DNA from: Harmothoe impar
Taxonomy: Eukaryota > Annelida > Polychaeta > Phyllodocida > Polynoidae
Length of the DNA stretch: 64,000 nucleotides
NCBI GenBank assembly: GCA_947462335.1
Contig: OX381709.1
Span: forward strand, 62,364,609 to 62,428,608
Direction: 5' to 3'
Part shown: positions 12,877-25,096 of the stretch, piece by piece
Position numbering within the stretch: position 1 is the stretch's first letter
Layout: every line of letters starts with the position of its first letter
Program-made: the position numbers and the translations under genes
Notes under the pieces: generated by a model
Told to the model about the DNA's origin: nothing
Seen by the model: only the letters and a program-made list of their open reading frames with translations
Databases searched by the model: none

Positions 12877-15800
12877 TGTTGGGGGAATAATAATACACTA
12901 TATATGTTTCCCTGATGTTACGAATAAGCAGTTCTGCTTAAACATGGATACAATTATATAACCTCGAAGCGAGAATTCAAATAATGCATTTATCTAGTAA
13001 ATCATGCTATACACATGCCTCTAAGATTATGTTTATTGATACTTTATTTCTTTCTCAATTATCATGGACAGCAATGAGTTTATCCAATGTAGTTAACACA
13101 TTATTGTCAAGATACAACAATAGCGAGGAAACTTGACTTGAACTTAATAGTAAGCAAAGTGTAATTAAGTAGTCATGAAACACATTTAATTCAATAAGAA
13201 CAACGTCACTTCTGATCTAATGGAACGTGTTCTACACCTTTATATTGCCACTGGTGTCGTATAAGAACTTGACTCAAAGTACCTTTACTTCCTGTGACAT
13301 TTCTCCCAAGGTAAGTCTGGGCCTTCCCTTTGCATGAGACCCTGCCAATACAAAGTGGTATATCCGTTGGAAGCTACCTTTATTGCTACTAATGCTCCCT
13401 CATTTGGAGGCGTCCTCCAAATAATGATGCAATTTGATTACTTTCAGTCATCATTATTCAGCACAGTACCATGTAACTATGGGAATACACCCAACCCATG
13501 TTCACCAGCATGACAGACTTGATTTATTGTCTGGAAGGGTACTTCCAAATTTAGGTTGTATCTATTACTTACAATACTCTTATGGTGAATATGATAGGTA
13601 TACTATCCATGGATGGGTGATCTAAGCCTTTTGAAGAGGTAAATACATCATGAGGTAAAAAAACGAGGGAAACAAGTAATTTTGTTGGTAGGACTAGTGT
13701 TACCAAGTTATTGCAACGGTACACATGGATTTTGAACTATATGAGCATGTATGGTAACATTATATATAAGTAGATACTGATGTTTTTATAATAGCTACTT
13801 TTTACATGATATGGTAGTTTCCAAGTATTCTTTAAGATACATAGTTACATGATTCGTCACTTTGGTGAGTCCATTACCCAAAACGATTAGGGCAGTTCTA
13901 TTCTGGGCTTGAATATACCATTTACCTTATACATCAGTGTAGACATCCTGCTTCATGTGCCAGGTACGTTGCGATTTCAATAAGAATCACAGTTTTTAAA
14001 GCTGGGGTGTTGTAGAAAGTGGGAATAGGTAAGGCCATACATCCATTGTCATTACTCCCCAACGCCTACACTTTGTGGTTACAGTGTTTGTGTGTGGGGA
14101 GACAATCCTGTCACGCCAAGCGAGTTATGGCCCATAGGTTCCTAAAAAAAAGTCTCTAACATTGTTAGCTTCATACTGAGAGACAATTAGGAATTAGGTT
14201 TATGAAGCTAGAGGCGGTGTTCCTCATGCTTTGGGGCATTTTGTCAAAGCTAAGACATACCATTATATCAGCACCTGACCCAGTTTGCGTAATTAGACAA
14301 CCATGTCATCCTTACTACACGTTACTACCATGTATGTACATCATCACATACGTATCTGAGTCTATGATGAACCAGGTCCTGATCTCCTCTTCCCCCTTTG
14401 TATGGGTTGGCAAAGGCTTTTACTACAATGTTGTTTGTTCCGTCACATGGGTGCCAGTTCTCTATGAATAATGGTCGTCACAGGGAGCACACACCTGGCA
14501 AAGGCAATAGGTGCATAGATCATACCTCCATTGTGTTACTGAGCATCTCCCTTTGTTCCACCTGTGCAGAAAGGGAAGCAACCCAACGTGTCTAAGGTCT
14601 TATTCTGTCCTGTAAGGAACATACTAGTAGCTATAATGTAGCACCATGTAGAGCGGAAGGTGTATTGGAAAGGGTCTCATGTAGTCCTTTGCATGTCACC
14701 ACCTCTCGCAGCATCAATATAGCTATATAATTATTGGTAATACAAGGTTGCGTTAGCAATAGGGTGTGTTGACACCTTACACAAATGTTTCCTCCAAAAG
14801 AAGTTGAACATATCTTAAATGCTTTATCATTCCATGTCCATATTGTGCAGACATGGTGGTAGTCTATACACCAGAATGTGCCATGGGTGTGCACTTAGGA
14901 ATTACATGTCCAGGGTCCTAAAGCAGCTCTTGATGCTTTGATCACAGAGGCTACTGTAGGTGTGCGTGGTTGGTCAGACAAGGCACCTTTGTATGGTACC
15001 CTGGTTTGGCAGCAAAATTAGTCTGGGTTTTCCATTTACCATCAGATCAAAGGAATGAATATTTAAAGGCGGCAGTTCTTGTAAGAAAAGGCTTCATTGC
15101 TCCCATTATTCCGGAGAATCATGCTTTTAAAATCTACGGATAAAGAAATGAGTCACTATTAGAGGGGTGTCAAGTACATTAGCTTGAGGGAAGATAATAG
15201 TTGGCGCAAATCAGGGAAGGATACAATATAGGAGGCATGGCTTATCCCTCAGAAGGTGATATACACATCCTGCTTCATTCAGGCCTTGGTAATCACCCCG
15301 ACCATATCTGTAATCTTATACCAAAGAGGAGCTGGAGAGAGGCAACGTAGTCTGTTTAGGTCCAGTGGACACATATCCTTCTTTTTTCTTTATTTTAATT
15401 GCCCCTCACTATAGTCAAGTGAATGGTAATTTGGCGTTTCAAGGAAACACAACATCATTACTGTCACTCATAGGATTAACAAGTGACAAAAGGACGCCAT
15501 TTACGATGGACTTGATACACTCTGTCTAAGCACATCTTGTGTATCTAGTTGAGGAAATGTCAAACAAATGTAGGATAATAAAAATGAGAAACTTGCGTTT
15601 GGTATCATACGTTTAGTGGTTATTATACCTTTCCTGTTCTTTCTTTCTTTTCAGTGTGGGTGTACCTCATTGAATAGATGTGTTGGGAACTGGCTGCTTA
15701 AGGTTTTAATCTTTGGTCTTGAACCATGAATCAAACATGAACGTTAACATTGATATTATGCCCAACCAGCATTGAAATGTCAACATTGATGTTGATCAAA

Positions 15801-17613
15801 ATTATCAGACTTGAATCCCTAGTGAGTGTTAAAACAACTTCAAAATTGAATTAGTCTCAATTTAACGTGCAGAAAGCCAGTATATAACCATATCAGATGA
15901 CAGCGTATGAAATCAGTTCTGTATTTCCACAAACAAGCATTTCCTGCATGTATTTCTAACAGCTGTTTATGGTTATGCATTTGCTCTGAAGGACAATATG
16001 ACGCACCTGTGCTAACCTCTCATGAGAGTATACTGCCTTAAGAAAGTGCACTGCATGATTGGATGCGCCTTACTTAAGAGGATATCCGTGTTATCGCATG
16101 GGGACCCAGTGTAAAGCTATCATAATTGACGCAGATAACAGACCATCTCTGATTGCAGGGTTGTTGGAGAACAGCGGGACTAAGTCACTAATAATGCCCA
16201 CCTTTTCCTATCCCTAAACAGTAGGCGGAGTGCTGCCTCGGGGTTTGCCTCCAGTACGTAGATTTTCCTCCACATCAAAGTAGACACTGCACATATCCAA
16301 AAAGACAGTATTAGTATGTGATTTTCAATGGTTCTGGTCTATAACCTTTATATTACGCCCTACTGCATTTACATTACAACCTCATCACACAGGCAGAATA
16401 TATGTATGCTAACCCAATGTGAATGGCAGTGATATATTGAATACAAGAGCACCTGCTGAGTTCAGACCTAAATCCTATTGTTCTAAAACTGAGCACTGCC
16501 TTCCCCTCTCTCCCTGGGAGTGGGACAATATAACAAGTTGTGCACCCATGCGAGGTGCAACCACCTGTCGTTTGGTACCTGTGGTGCATTGGGTCTGGTT
16601 CTGCTACTGCAATGTTATTATACATTATTTAAGCAGTGCAACCTGTTTCCTCCTGAACTAGAACTTCAGCTTGATATAAATGCTGTCTGATAATTGAATA
16701 CCAGTCATTAAAAGTCATGTTGTACAATGTTGTGGTGACTAGCAAGATTGATTGGACCACTGGATGAACTAAAATTTAAATCTGAAATTAGTCTCATTAC
16801 GCTACATAAAAGCATCTATCACCCATTTGTTGTGTTCACTGTAATGTGTTGCGATTGTTACTCATTCCTTGATTTAACCTAATTTTGTCAATGTATCTGA
16901 AAGGGTGTGGCATGTGCTATATCGAATAATTACGTGACCACAGCAATGATTGGAAACCTATTTCTAAATCTGGGTCTAGGGGTGTCTCCATGCCCCCCCC
17001 CTTTTCACAGCATGGCCCCTATTTAAGGCCAGACTCCTACAATATTTACCACAGGGGTTACGCATGCTACCACACAGCAATCATGGGATTGCATGTGACT
17101 GACTACAACAAGGCACTTGGATGCCTGTAGCTGCCAAGCATTCCTCATAAATGGCACCAAGGCATTAGGCAGCCCCCTGCCAGCTCCCCCTGCATGAACT
17201 GGACAGGATGTTTGCACCCCGCCCTGGAGTTATGTTTGTCTGTCATTTGAGAAGAAACATAAGTTGGGGATTGTGGTCTTTCAATATAAATGTTGACCTG
17301 ACACTGACTAGATACATTGAACATGCAGATTTTCATGTTTTCTACTGGCCCAGTGTAGGTCCATTATTGTCCAATCTGTTACTGCACAAATATTGATAAG
17401 CCTAGGATGCATGCTAATGTTGTGAGAGAGTTTATGACACGGATACAATAACAATAAGCATTAATGGTAATTAGGAGGAATTTAGGTCAGAAATGATAGA
17501 TTAGAAGTCATCATTGTAACACTTGGGGTGGGATTAAGATGAAGTCCAAATTGTTATTTTAAACTGATGATACCTGGCAGTGCCCCAGTAACGCTGGCAA
17601 CTGCAGTGTGGTT
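12877..17613. other. intergenic, no gene recognised
   Basis: No coding exon, RNA gene or complete element found. At 15761 the sequence CCCAACCAGCATTGAAATGT, preceded by TG, looks like the end of a foldback element related to those at 11254 and 35671, but no matching right end was found. Confidence 0.4.
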
Positions 17614-17814
17614 GCTGCATTGGCATTGCATTGGCATTGCACTGGCATTGCACTGGCAATGCATTGGCATTTGCATTGGCATTTGCATTTGCATTGGCAT
17701 TGCACTGGCATTGCACCGGCATTGCACTGACATTGCACTGATATTTTACTGGCTTTGCATTGGCATTGCATTGGCATTGCATTGGCATTGCATTGGCATT
17801 GCATTGGCTTTGTA
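17614..17814 (+). repeat. 12-bp minisatellite (GCATTGGCATTG)n
   Basis: About 200 bp of tandem 12-bp units, mostly GCATTGGCATTG and GCACTGGCATTG, with a few phase slips. The open frames across it on both strands (Cys/Gln/Asn/Ala- or His/Trp/Ile-rich) are a by-product of a period divisible by three. Confidence 0.9.
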
Positions 17815-18965
17815 TTGAGCTCACGCTGATCGATTGGGTTTGGCAATGGGGTTGCAGGCGGAAGGCGCCTTGCAATCGCCCCCCTGATAGAAGACTATAC
17901 TATAGATAGAAGACTATACTATAGGGACTGAGAGCTGGACAGTGGAATAGAGTTCAAATGAAGTTTATAATTATGATATATTCATGGGGGCCTTTTCACC
18001 AGGGGCTTTATTACAAGGGGCCTTCCACTTGTGGCCCAATTGCAAGGAGATTTGCAAGGAGACTCTTTTCGTTCCTGTTTTGTTTTTAAACCACATAATT
18101 ATAATTTCGCAAACATGGTATTATGATGGGCGTTCCTGAGATTGCCTCCTATATAATCAGCAGCGTGAGTTATAGTAGCCTTGGTGGGTTATATTCACAT
18201 TCTGTAAACCATGCGTTTCGCAGAAATGGAAATATAATGGGGTGTGTCCCTTTTCCTGAAATTGTTTCTTAGATATACATGGAATATCAATATATGTAGA
18301 TGATTATAGAGCGTAGATATAAAATACTTCCGACACAGTTTTTAATAAAGTAACAAGCATGTTTGGTCCATCCTCCATGCCACACACCTGCACAGCTCCC
18401 ACCCCATCCCACCTTGAATGGTGTACATGTCAGATCATCATGTTTATGTGTACATGATTAATGTGACTGCAGAGGACACACAGGTGGGCAGAGAGGTAAC
18501 GCACGCACTACCTTTATAATAACAGGTGATATGATTCAACAGTAACACGCATGGTAACCCAACAGCCTAATCAGTATCAGAGGAAAGTGGGGTGCAGCTC
18601 AAGCTGTTTCCGTTCTAATGACCCCGAATCCATGAAATGTAACGGCTCAGGTATCGATTCAATCTCATTATGATTAATGTTTAAGCACAGCAGCTCCATG
18701 CTATTGATGTTTTGTGATATGACCGGAAATGTTCAAAGGGTCTATGTAGTTCATGCGACATGCAATTTGAATTGAAAACTTATGGCTTAATTAACATGAT
18801 CGAGAGTCACTTCAACTGGTGTATCGTGTAGCTAGTAATGATATTACCAGAGTGGCGTCACCTGGATATTAAGGTTACTATGATCAAGGTATTCCTGTCG
18901 ATAATGGCATTTCCGCCGTTACCTTTCCAGCTAACAATATACTTCATGAAGAAGCATACGAACAC

Positions 18966-19034
18966 AGAAAAGTCAGCGTCATTGTCGCTAAAACCACTCT
19001 CACCTGAAAGTCAGACAATGACGCTGACTTTTCT
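18966..19034. repeat. short hairpin with perfect 21-bp arms
   Basis: Bases 18966-18986 (AGAAAAGTCAGCGTCATTGT and one more base) are the exact reverse complement of 19014-19034, around a 27-nt loop. The pairing extends outward over ACAC/GTGT with a 2-nt bulge. It could be a tiny MITE or a structured RNA; no family recognised. Confidence 0.7.
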
Positions 19035-19417
19035 GAGTGTGTAGGAGAGAAATGTGTTTGCCTAGTACGTGTATAGAAAGAAGTGGTTCTGATTTAGCTC
19101 CCTTGGTTCCGCCTGCAGACAATCAGCGTCTTAGAGACCTTTGTTGAGCAGCGAAGTCTTGATCATCCAACGACCCTTTTTTGCCGCAGGGTTAATAGTG
19201 TGACTTTAAGCTGCTTTAGGAAGAAGAAAAAGCTGCAATTACGATCGTTTAAGAGTCCTAAGAACCATTAACTACAACCTCACTCCCCTGGCTAAAATAA
19301 ATGCAACACAAAACCTCCTTTAAATGTAATAAAAAAAACTGAAACAATGCGCTTCAACTCGTTTTGACAGACGCCGTCTTCAACCGCGCATGACGCTTTT
19401 CACACTACCTGATTTCC

Positions 19418-19430
19418 CCACCAGGTGGCG
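19418..19430 (+). promoter_or_regulatory. CTCF-like motif
   Basis: CCACCAGGTGGCG fits all 13 of the first consensus positions of the CTCF core. It is the best such match I noticed and lies at the edge of a GC-rich block. Binding is inferred from the motif only. Confidence 0.35.
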
Positions 19431-20640
19431 TCAAGGCAAGTGGGTTGAGCTGGTTCCCCAACCGTGACCTGTGTGCTGGTACCTAAACGGTAGTTCTGGC
19501 ATGGGGAGGTGCTAGCAGGGGGTGGGTTTAGGCGGTTTAGGATTGTTAAGGGTGTGTGGAGAGGAGTGTGGCTTGGTTTTGGCTGGGTGTCTTCTCTCCT
19601 ACCTACCACATCCCACCACAACAAGACACCCCCTCCTCCCCTCCCATCTCCCTCCCTTTGACTGAGAAGTCGTCCCGCTGGCTACTGACCTAGGCCGTGA
19701 CCAAAGCCGGACGTCGAGGTGTCATTGATGCTTGCAGGCGACGTTAGGGGACACGGTGGAGGGCAGGGTACTTCCGTTGTGAATCGCCAGGGGAGACAAT
19801 AGGAGCACATCGGTACATGTATACGCACAGGTGGAGACACCCATGATACAGCCCGCGGCGGTATCGCCAGTGATAGCGGGCAGGTGCAGCCAGGGGTAGG
19901 TGATCTTAAGGATCCCAGCTCGTGCACTAGAAGTACCAGCCCCACCAGTAGGACTGCCATCGCCGCTGCCTCCCCCACCACCAGGACCCCTATCTGGGAT
20001 TAAGCACCCCTCCTGCTGATGTCAGGTGAGTTATGGCAATCACATAGTGGTATTCAGTCACCCCTATTATGACACCCCTATCACATACCTGCACTGATAT
20101 GTGTGTGTGTGAGGGGGGGGGGAGGTCATATAGTACCTGTAGGTACCTGTAAGTAACCACCCCTCCCCACCCACCCACCCCACCAGACCCCTCAGGTTCA
20201 GTCAACTGTCTGGTGCACAATGGGGGCAGAACACAGGGCCTCCCACAGACAGTTATGTGTGTTGAGGAGGGAGGGTGGTAGCCCTGCCTACTATCTACCC
20301 AGACTGGGCCATGAAGGCCAGACTAACCATGAGACCCATCCCCTTAATTCTTAGACCAGCATCACCCACACCTCCTACCTCTATCAGGAGGAGTATTGTC
20401 AAAGGTGTACTCAATCCCTCACCACCTGGGACCTGCGTGACAAGTGATCCGCAAGATCCGTCAGATGTCCTCTCTTTGCGATGTATATATAGGTATTCTA
20501 ATGAATGTATACATTCAGGTTGTCTATATTTAATCGGAGGTCTTAGATTGTTTATACATGTACATGCCAAGAGGTCTATACATTTTTGTAATAACATGTG
20601 CTTCTTTCTACTACAGTATGCCATATAGCCACAGGGAGCA
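19431..20640. other. GC-rich block, possible minus-strand exons
   Basis: The block is GC-rich with several open frames. On the minus strand from 19963 a frame starts MAVLLVGLVLLVHELGSL, a signal-anchor-like stretch after a strong GCGGCGATGG start context. The overlapping minus frame from about 19995 to 19729 is rich in glycine, then cysteine (GILKITYPWLHLPAITGDTA and onward), and ends in TGA. A further minus frame at about 20475-20391 ends at a possible donor (GAG/GTAGGA). These do not resolve into one consistent model, and no family is recognised. It could equally be a CpG-rich regulatory block. Confidence 0.2.
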
Positions 20641-23600
20641 CTGCACCGTATTAAATGTTAGTAGGCCAATTTCCGTTTTTTGCCTAGGTTTTCTTGCCAA
20701 GTAGAGACATCCACAGTTGTTGTGGTAGATCTATATTATAACAGTACATAGTCTGACATGGTCTGACAGTATGTTATCAGAATAAGGTGTGTCTGTTTTG
20801 GTGGATATCTCCCTGGTGATAAACGTTTGCATGACCAGGAAGATTTAAAGTAAAACGGACAGTGCCAGTGGCACGAACAAAGCTACAAATATGTGTAGGT
20901 CATTTATTTGAAGAAGTGTAAATACCATCCAGGATGTCATCAAGAACCCACGTCTGGACATTGAGGGAATGATCATTGTGGTGCCATAATTTTATACTTT
21001 CATTTAAATTAACTGATACAATAGGCTATGACGGCATGGAGCAGACAATTCACTGTGTGTCATCTTAACATATGGTTACAGGTGTTAGATTTATTTCTAA
21101 TAGGCACATTTTCATTTTTATATCTCCATAAACATGAGTAATTAATTGATGTGGTCAACCTTAATTACCGCACCAGCCCTCCCCTTAGTAAGACTATACG
21201 CCACTTTATTCATTTTCCGTATGTTCTTTGACTGCATAAAGTATCCACATATACATATGGGTTCATGGCTACATATTAGGTAAATAAGTGTATGATGTTG
21301 AAGTTGGTGGCACCATGCATTTACGTAGTAGATACCCCACAAGGAACTGAGTGTATGTCGAAATAATCACGACAGACTGGGTGGTGCTCTAATAACACTG
21401 TTTTGAGTGCATAACTCAATATCTATCCTAACCTTCGTTTATGTGAGAATATGTGAAATAACCCCGGAAATAACCAAGGTGTGAACGCCTTTGTTCACTC
21501 CATGTGCTTATGATAAGGAAGAGTGTGGGTGGTTTTTTTTTGGGAGGATGCCGTCCCCAAGAACTCGTTTAAGACATAGGAAAGGCCAGTATCAATCTGT
21601 GTGACAAGCTGAGACTACAGTGAAGTATGCTACAGTCATGAAAACAATACAAATCGTGACATGGTGTTGGCCAGAGCTGAAGGCTGTAGCTCATGCTTGC
21701 TATTAATACCCTATACCACATGTCCGCAAGTTAACCTCCCACCTCCCCTATATATAAGCACCAGAATAACGGTCCTCGCTCCACCCCTATCTTGATATAG
21801 GGGCATCAAATCTTTGGTTTAAGTAGCCCCCCTGTCCCTAGTGTGACTCAGCATGAAGGCCTCTGAGGATACCACCCAGGACTCAGGTGGGGTAACGGTA
21901 GCCTTTGTGGACCTTGTCTTTTCAGCCAGAGGTAGTCTTTTATTCACACGTCCACCATGGAGGACCTGGCACAACTCTGGTTACGTCTAGACCCTCACAG
22001 AAGACGTATATGTCTATACATGTACCTACTCCCCCAGAAAGGCATCTCTGAAAAATTTAGGGCGCTTCGGATGGAAATGGGTTTTCAGGGATCATTGTTA
22101 CAAAGAGGTTCCCTTCTGCTTAAGGGAGTGATCATTCACTGTTAGGTAGGGTTGGGGGAGGGTAAATAATTTCAAGTAAAAAACACTCTTGACCCTTTAA
22201 GGGCGGCATATCCCTAAAAGTTGCAATTTGCCGCCATTAGGCACCAATACAGTCCTAGTAAGTAACTTGCCTGTACCAACCCCGTTGGGTCGACAAGATA
22301 TCCTGCACTAGCTCTAGAGCGGGGGCCTAAAACTGTTCGCGCCTCTCCACGAGATCCCCCCTCCCCCCACTTGTCAATTGATGATCACTCCCTAATGCGC
22401 AGGTACGCCACCCTAATCAAACTGCGCCACACCTTCTCCCACATAAACCCCTCAGAAATCAGGTTAACGGCGTCGTTAATACTGAGGAAGTGAGATACAC
22501 TTTTCAAGTCAGTAAAATAAAGTTGGCATTTAGTACACCTGTTTTGTGTTGTGTAACCAACGCTTTGACTGATTTAAATAACTCAGTTTGTATTTTCTTA
22601 TTGATAAGGCGTAATTGTAAGTCTCCTTTGTCACAGTAATGGGCGGTAGGACCCCCACTGTGACAGTCTTTACTGTCCTCTATGGGAATGTAGCAAAATA
22701 CACCAAATAGAAATAACAAGTTAAACAACCCTCCTGACTCCCTGCAGTGTAAAATAACCACCTTGGAGACCTCAAGAAGGGGCTTCTGGAGGGCAACAGT
22801 ACTTGCCCCTGACTGTTTAATATATTGGTGACCAGGCCAGAACACCTATAACCCCACCAAGGCCGCACTCACAGGAGCAAAGTCTCAGGAGAGGCGGTAC
22901 ACCCATAGAAACCCCATCATCCTCTTTCAATGAAACCAACAATTTGGCCAGCCTCTTGTGCATACAACCCTGGGGACTAAACCTGCGCGACTCGAATAAA
23001 TAAGTTTCTAGTTGTCGGGAGTGAATAGTCACCTTTGATTACTGATGGAGCAAGATTGATTTCTACCCAATCTCTTATTTCTCAGCAAGGACTTATTCAT
23101 AGTATTGCCTACCAGAAATCCTTTAGCAATTCCTGAACATTAAGAACTGTATATATGATTATATGATTACATGTCTCAACCAGTGTAACGGAAGTTATCT
23201 TTTTGTATCAGCTTCTTCGTATTTCTTCTACTTTTCTCCTCCTCAGAGCCACAAGACATGGCCCCTGTTTAGCATTTTCCCCACACCTTGCTTCTGAAAC
23301 AGTGCTTTTTTGTATGTATAGAGGCTGTGTAGTCCTGTCAACTTCTGTGAAGTGTCTTTACCCTCAGGCCACCAGGTTACATACCTCTATAATGAGTAAC
23401 CACAGAGAGGGCTAACTCTTCAACACCACTGGAAACTGAAGCAGCCCTTACAGACTAAGCTCGGACAGCAACGGGGGTAGCTGCGGGTGCTTAATGCTTG
23501 TCTGGCAAGTCAAGGCCAGCATCTTGAGAGCTCTTAGAGCAGCGTTAAGGGGATAAGAGGATGCTCTGTTTTCTCTTCTTATTTAATACTGGCATTGTTG

Positions 23601-24450
23601 GATATTTCTGCTGAAGTTGCCTCAACTAATGGGATTTGAACCTCCAACCGCATGTTCATCAGCATTCAGCTCAACAGGACTGATAATCCTATTTCTGCAT
23701 GTGTATTTACTATGGAGGGGAGATGCGGCTAGGGATTACCATTGCATGCGTTCAACGTATGAGATAGGAGAGGTTTGTGGAAATAATTAAAACCCTAGGG
23801 GCCTTCCCCTGGAAATAAGAAGTAAAAATACAAAAATCAACGTGTGTGGGCAAAGGAAGTGAAACATGCAATATCAGATGAGGATGCGCTGTTTCTTTTG
23901 GCTTAGTGTCTTTATGCAGTTATTAGTGTGTCGATTTGGGAGATTTTCTTTTCTTTAAAACCACTAGTGCATGTATTTAGAAGAGAAAGGAAGAGAGCGA
24001 GGGACAAGACAGGCAAGGCGTACCTGCGGCGGTGATATATACCAGTGCCCCAAGGCTCTATCCATTCAGTTTGTATCATAAATCCATGTCCTAGGTGCGA
24101 TCTCATTACGTTGGTAGTCTAACGTTCAAGATAATCTATCCCAGACGCTGGAAGTGTGCACGTCCATTAAATCCCCACCTCCCCTATAAAGGCACAGCTA
24201 GGTACCCTCCTCGGTCCAGTCTGACTCTTACTTGAGGGCAGTAGTGACATGAACGATCTGATCATACCATTCGTCACAATTTTGACCATGAACGAACACG
24301 GCATAGTGCACACCCAGAAAAGTGTGAGGGTCAGCCTGACGCTGGCTATGTCGCCGAAAGTATTCCCCCACAAGGGTCAAGCACTTTGGTGAGGGTAAGA
24401 CAATGCTGGATCCTCATTTAGAGGATGGATTCACCCAACATGGCTAGAGT
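20641..24450. other. intergenic, no gene recognised
   Basis: Several moderate open frames occur, the longest being 113 codons on the minus strand at 22845-22504. None has a recognisable domain or exon boundaries. GGGAGTGATCAT near 22125 is mirrored by ATGATCACTCCC near 22380, a weak inverted pair. Confidence 0.35.
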
Positions 24451-24570
24451 GTCTGGCAATGCTGGATGCTCTTCCCAGAGTCAGGCAATGCTGGATGCTC
24501 TTCCCAGGGTCTGGCAATGCAGCCCTGGCAATGCTGCATGCTCTTCCCAGGGTCTGGCAATGATGGACTC
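24451..24570 (+). repeat. 29-bp tandem repeat
   Basis: The unit GTCTGGCAATGCTGGATGCT plus CTTCCCAGG is repeated about four times; the third unit carries an internal partial duplication. A degenerate relative in inverse orientation lies at 8618-8690. Confidence 0.8.
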
Positions 24571-24668
24571 TTGGAGTTTGAAAGATAAGCTCCCTAGACG
24601 CTGATGCTCACATTTCTCTCAGTGCAGGAATCAGTGAGCAGGTGCAAGGATGGGTGAGGTCGGGGCAT

Positions 24669-25096
24669 GGATACATGGTATATAAGCTAATAGACCTCCC
24701 AAACATTTTCTTCAAAATGGATATAATTTTAATGTCAAGGGTTTTGTTATTATTTTAGCTGATATGCAGTGCTCAATGTTAAATTATTTTTCTATAAATG
24801 CATGATTTGAGATGGAAAACAATGTGGCTTATTCACCTCACTGACTCAGTGTCCCCCCTATGTGAGCATACTGGGAACTAAGCTAATAGGGAAAGCACTG
24901 AGCCATGGAGTATAAACACATAGGGAGTTTTAGTGTCGACCTACAGTAAAAAATATTGCACTGCATGTGCTCAGCTTATAGACTAAGACACTGCCAATAA
25001 TTTTAAAAGTTAGGGAAGACGTATGGGATAGGATATACAATAGGAATATGATGAGACTAAAAATCTCCAAACATTTAGCTGATACACCATCTTTAA
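24669..25096 (+). mobile_element. TTAA-bounded MITE, copy 1
   Basis: This segment matches 54010-54420 in inverse orientation over most of its length, with small indels. The right end reads TAGCTGATACACCATCTTTAA; the left end (ACATGGTATATAAGCTAA) is its degraded inverted copy. No coding capacity. The TTAA at the preserved end is compatible with a piggyBac- or Kolobok-type target, but the family is not established. Confidence 0.7.

Noticed and set aside
17534..17875. Cys/Gln/Asn-rich and His/Trp/Ile-rich frames up to 113 codons
   Set aside because: They are produced by the 12-bp minisatellite, whose period is a multiple of three.
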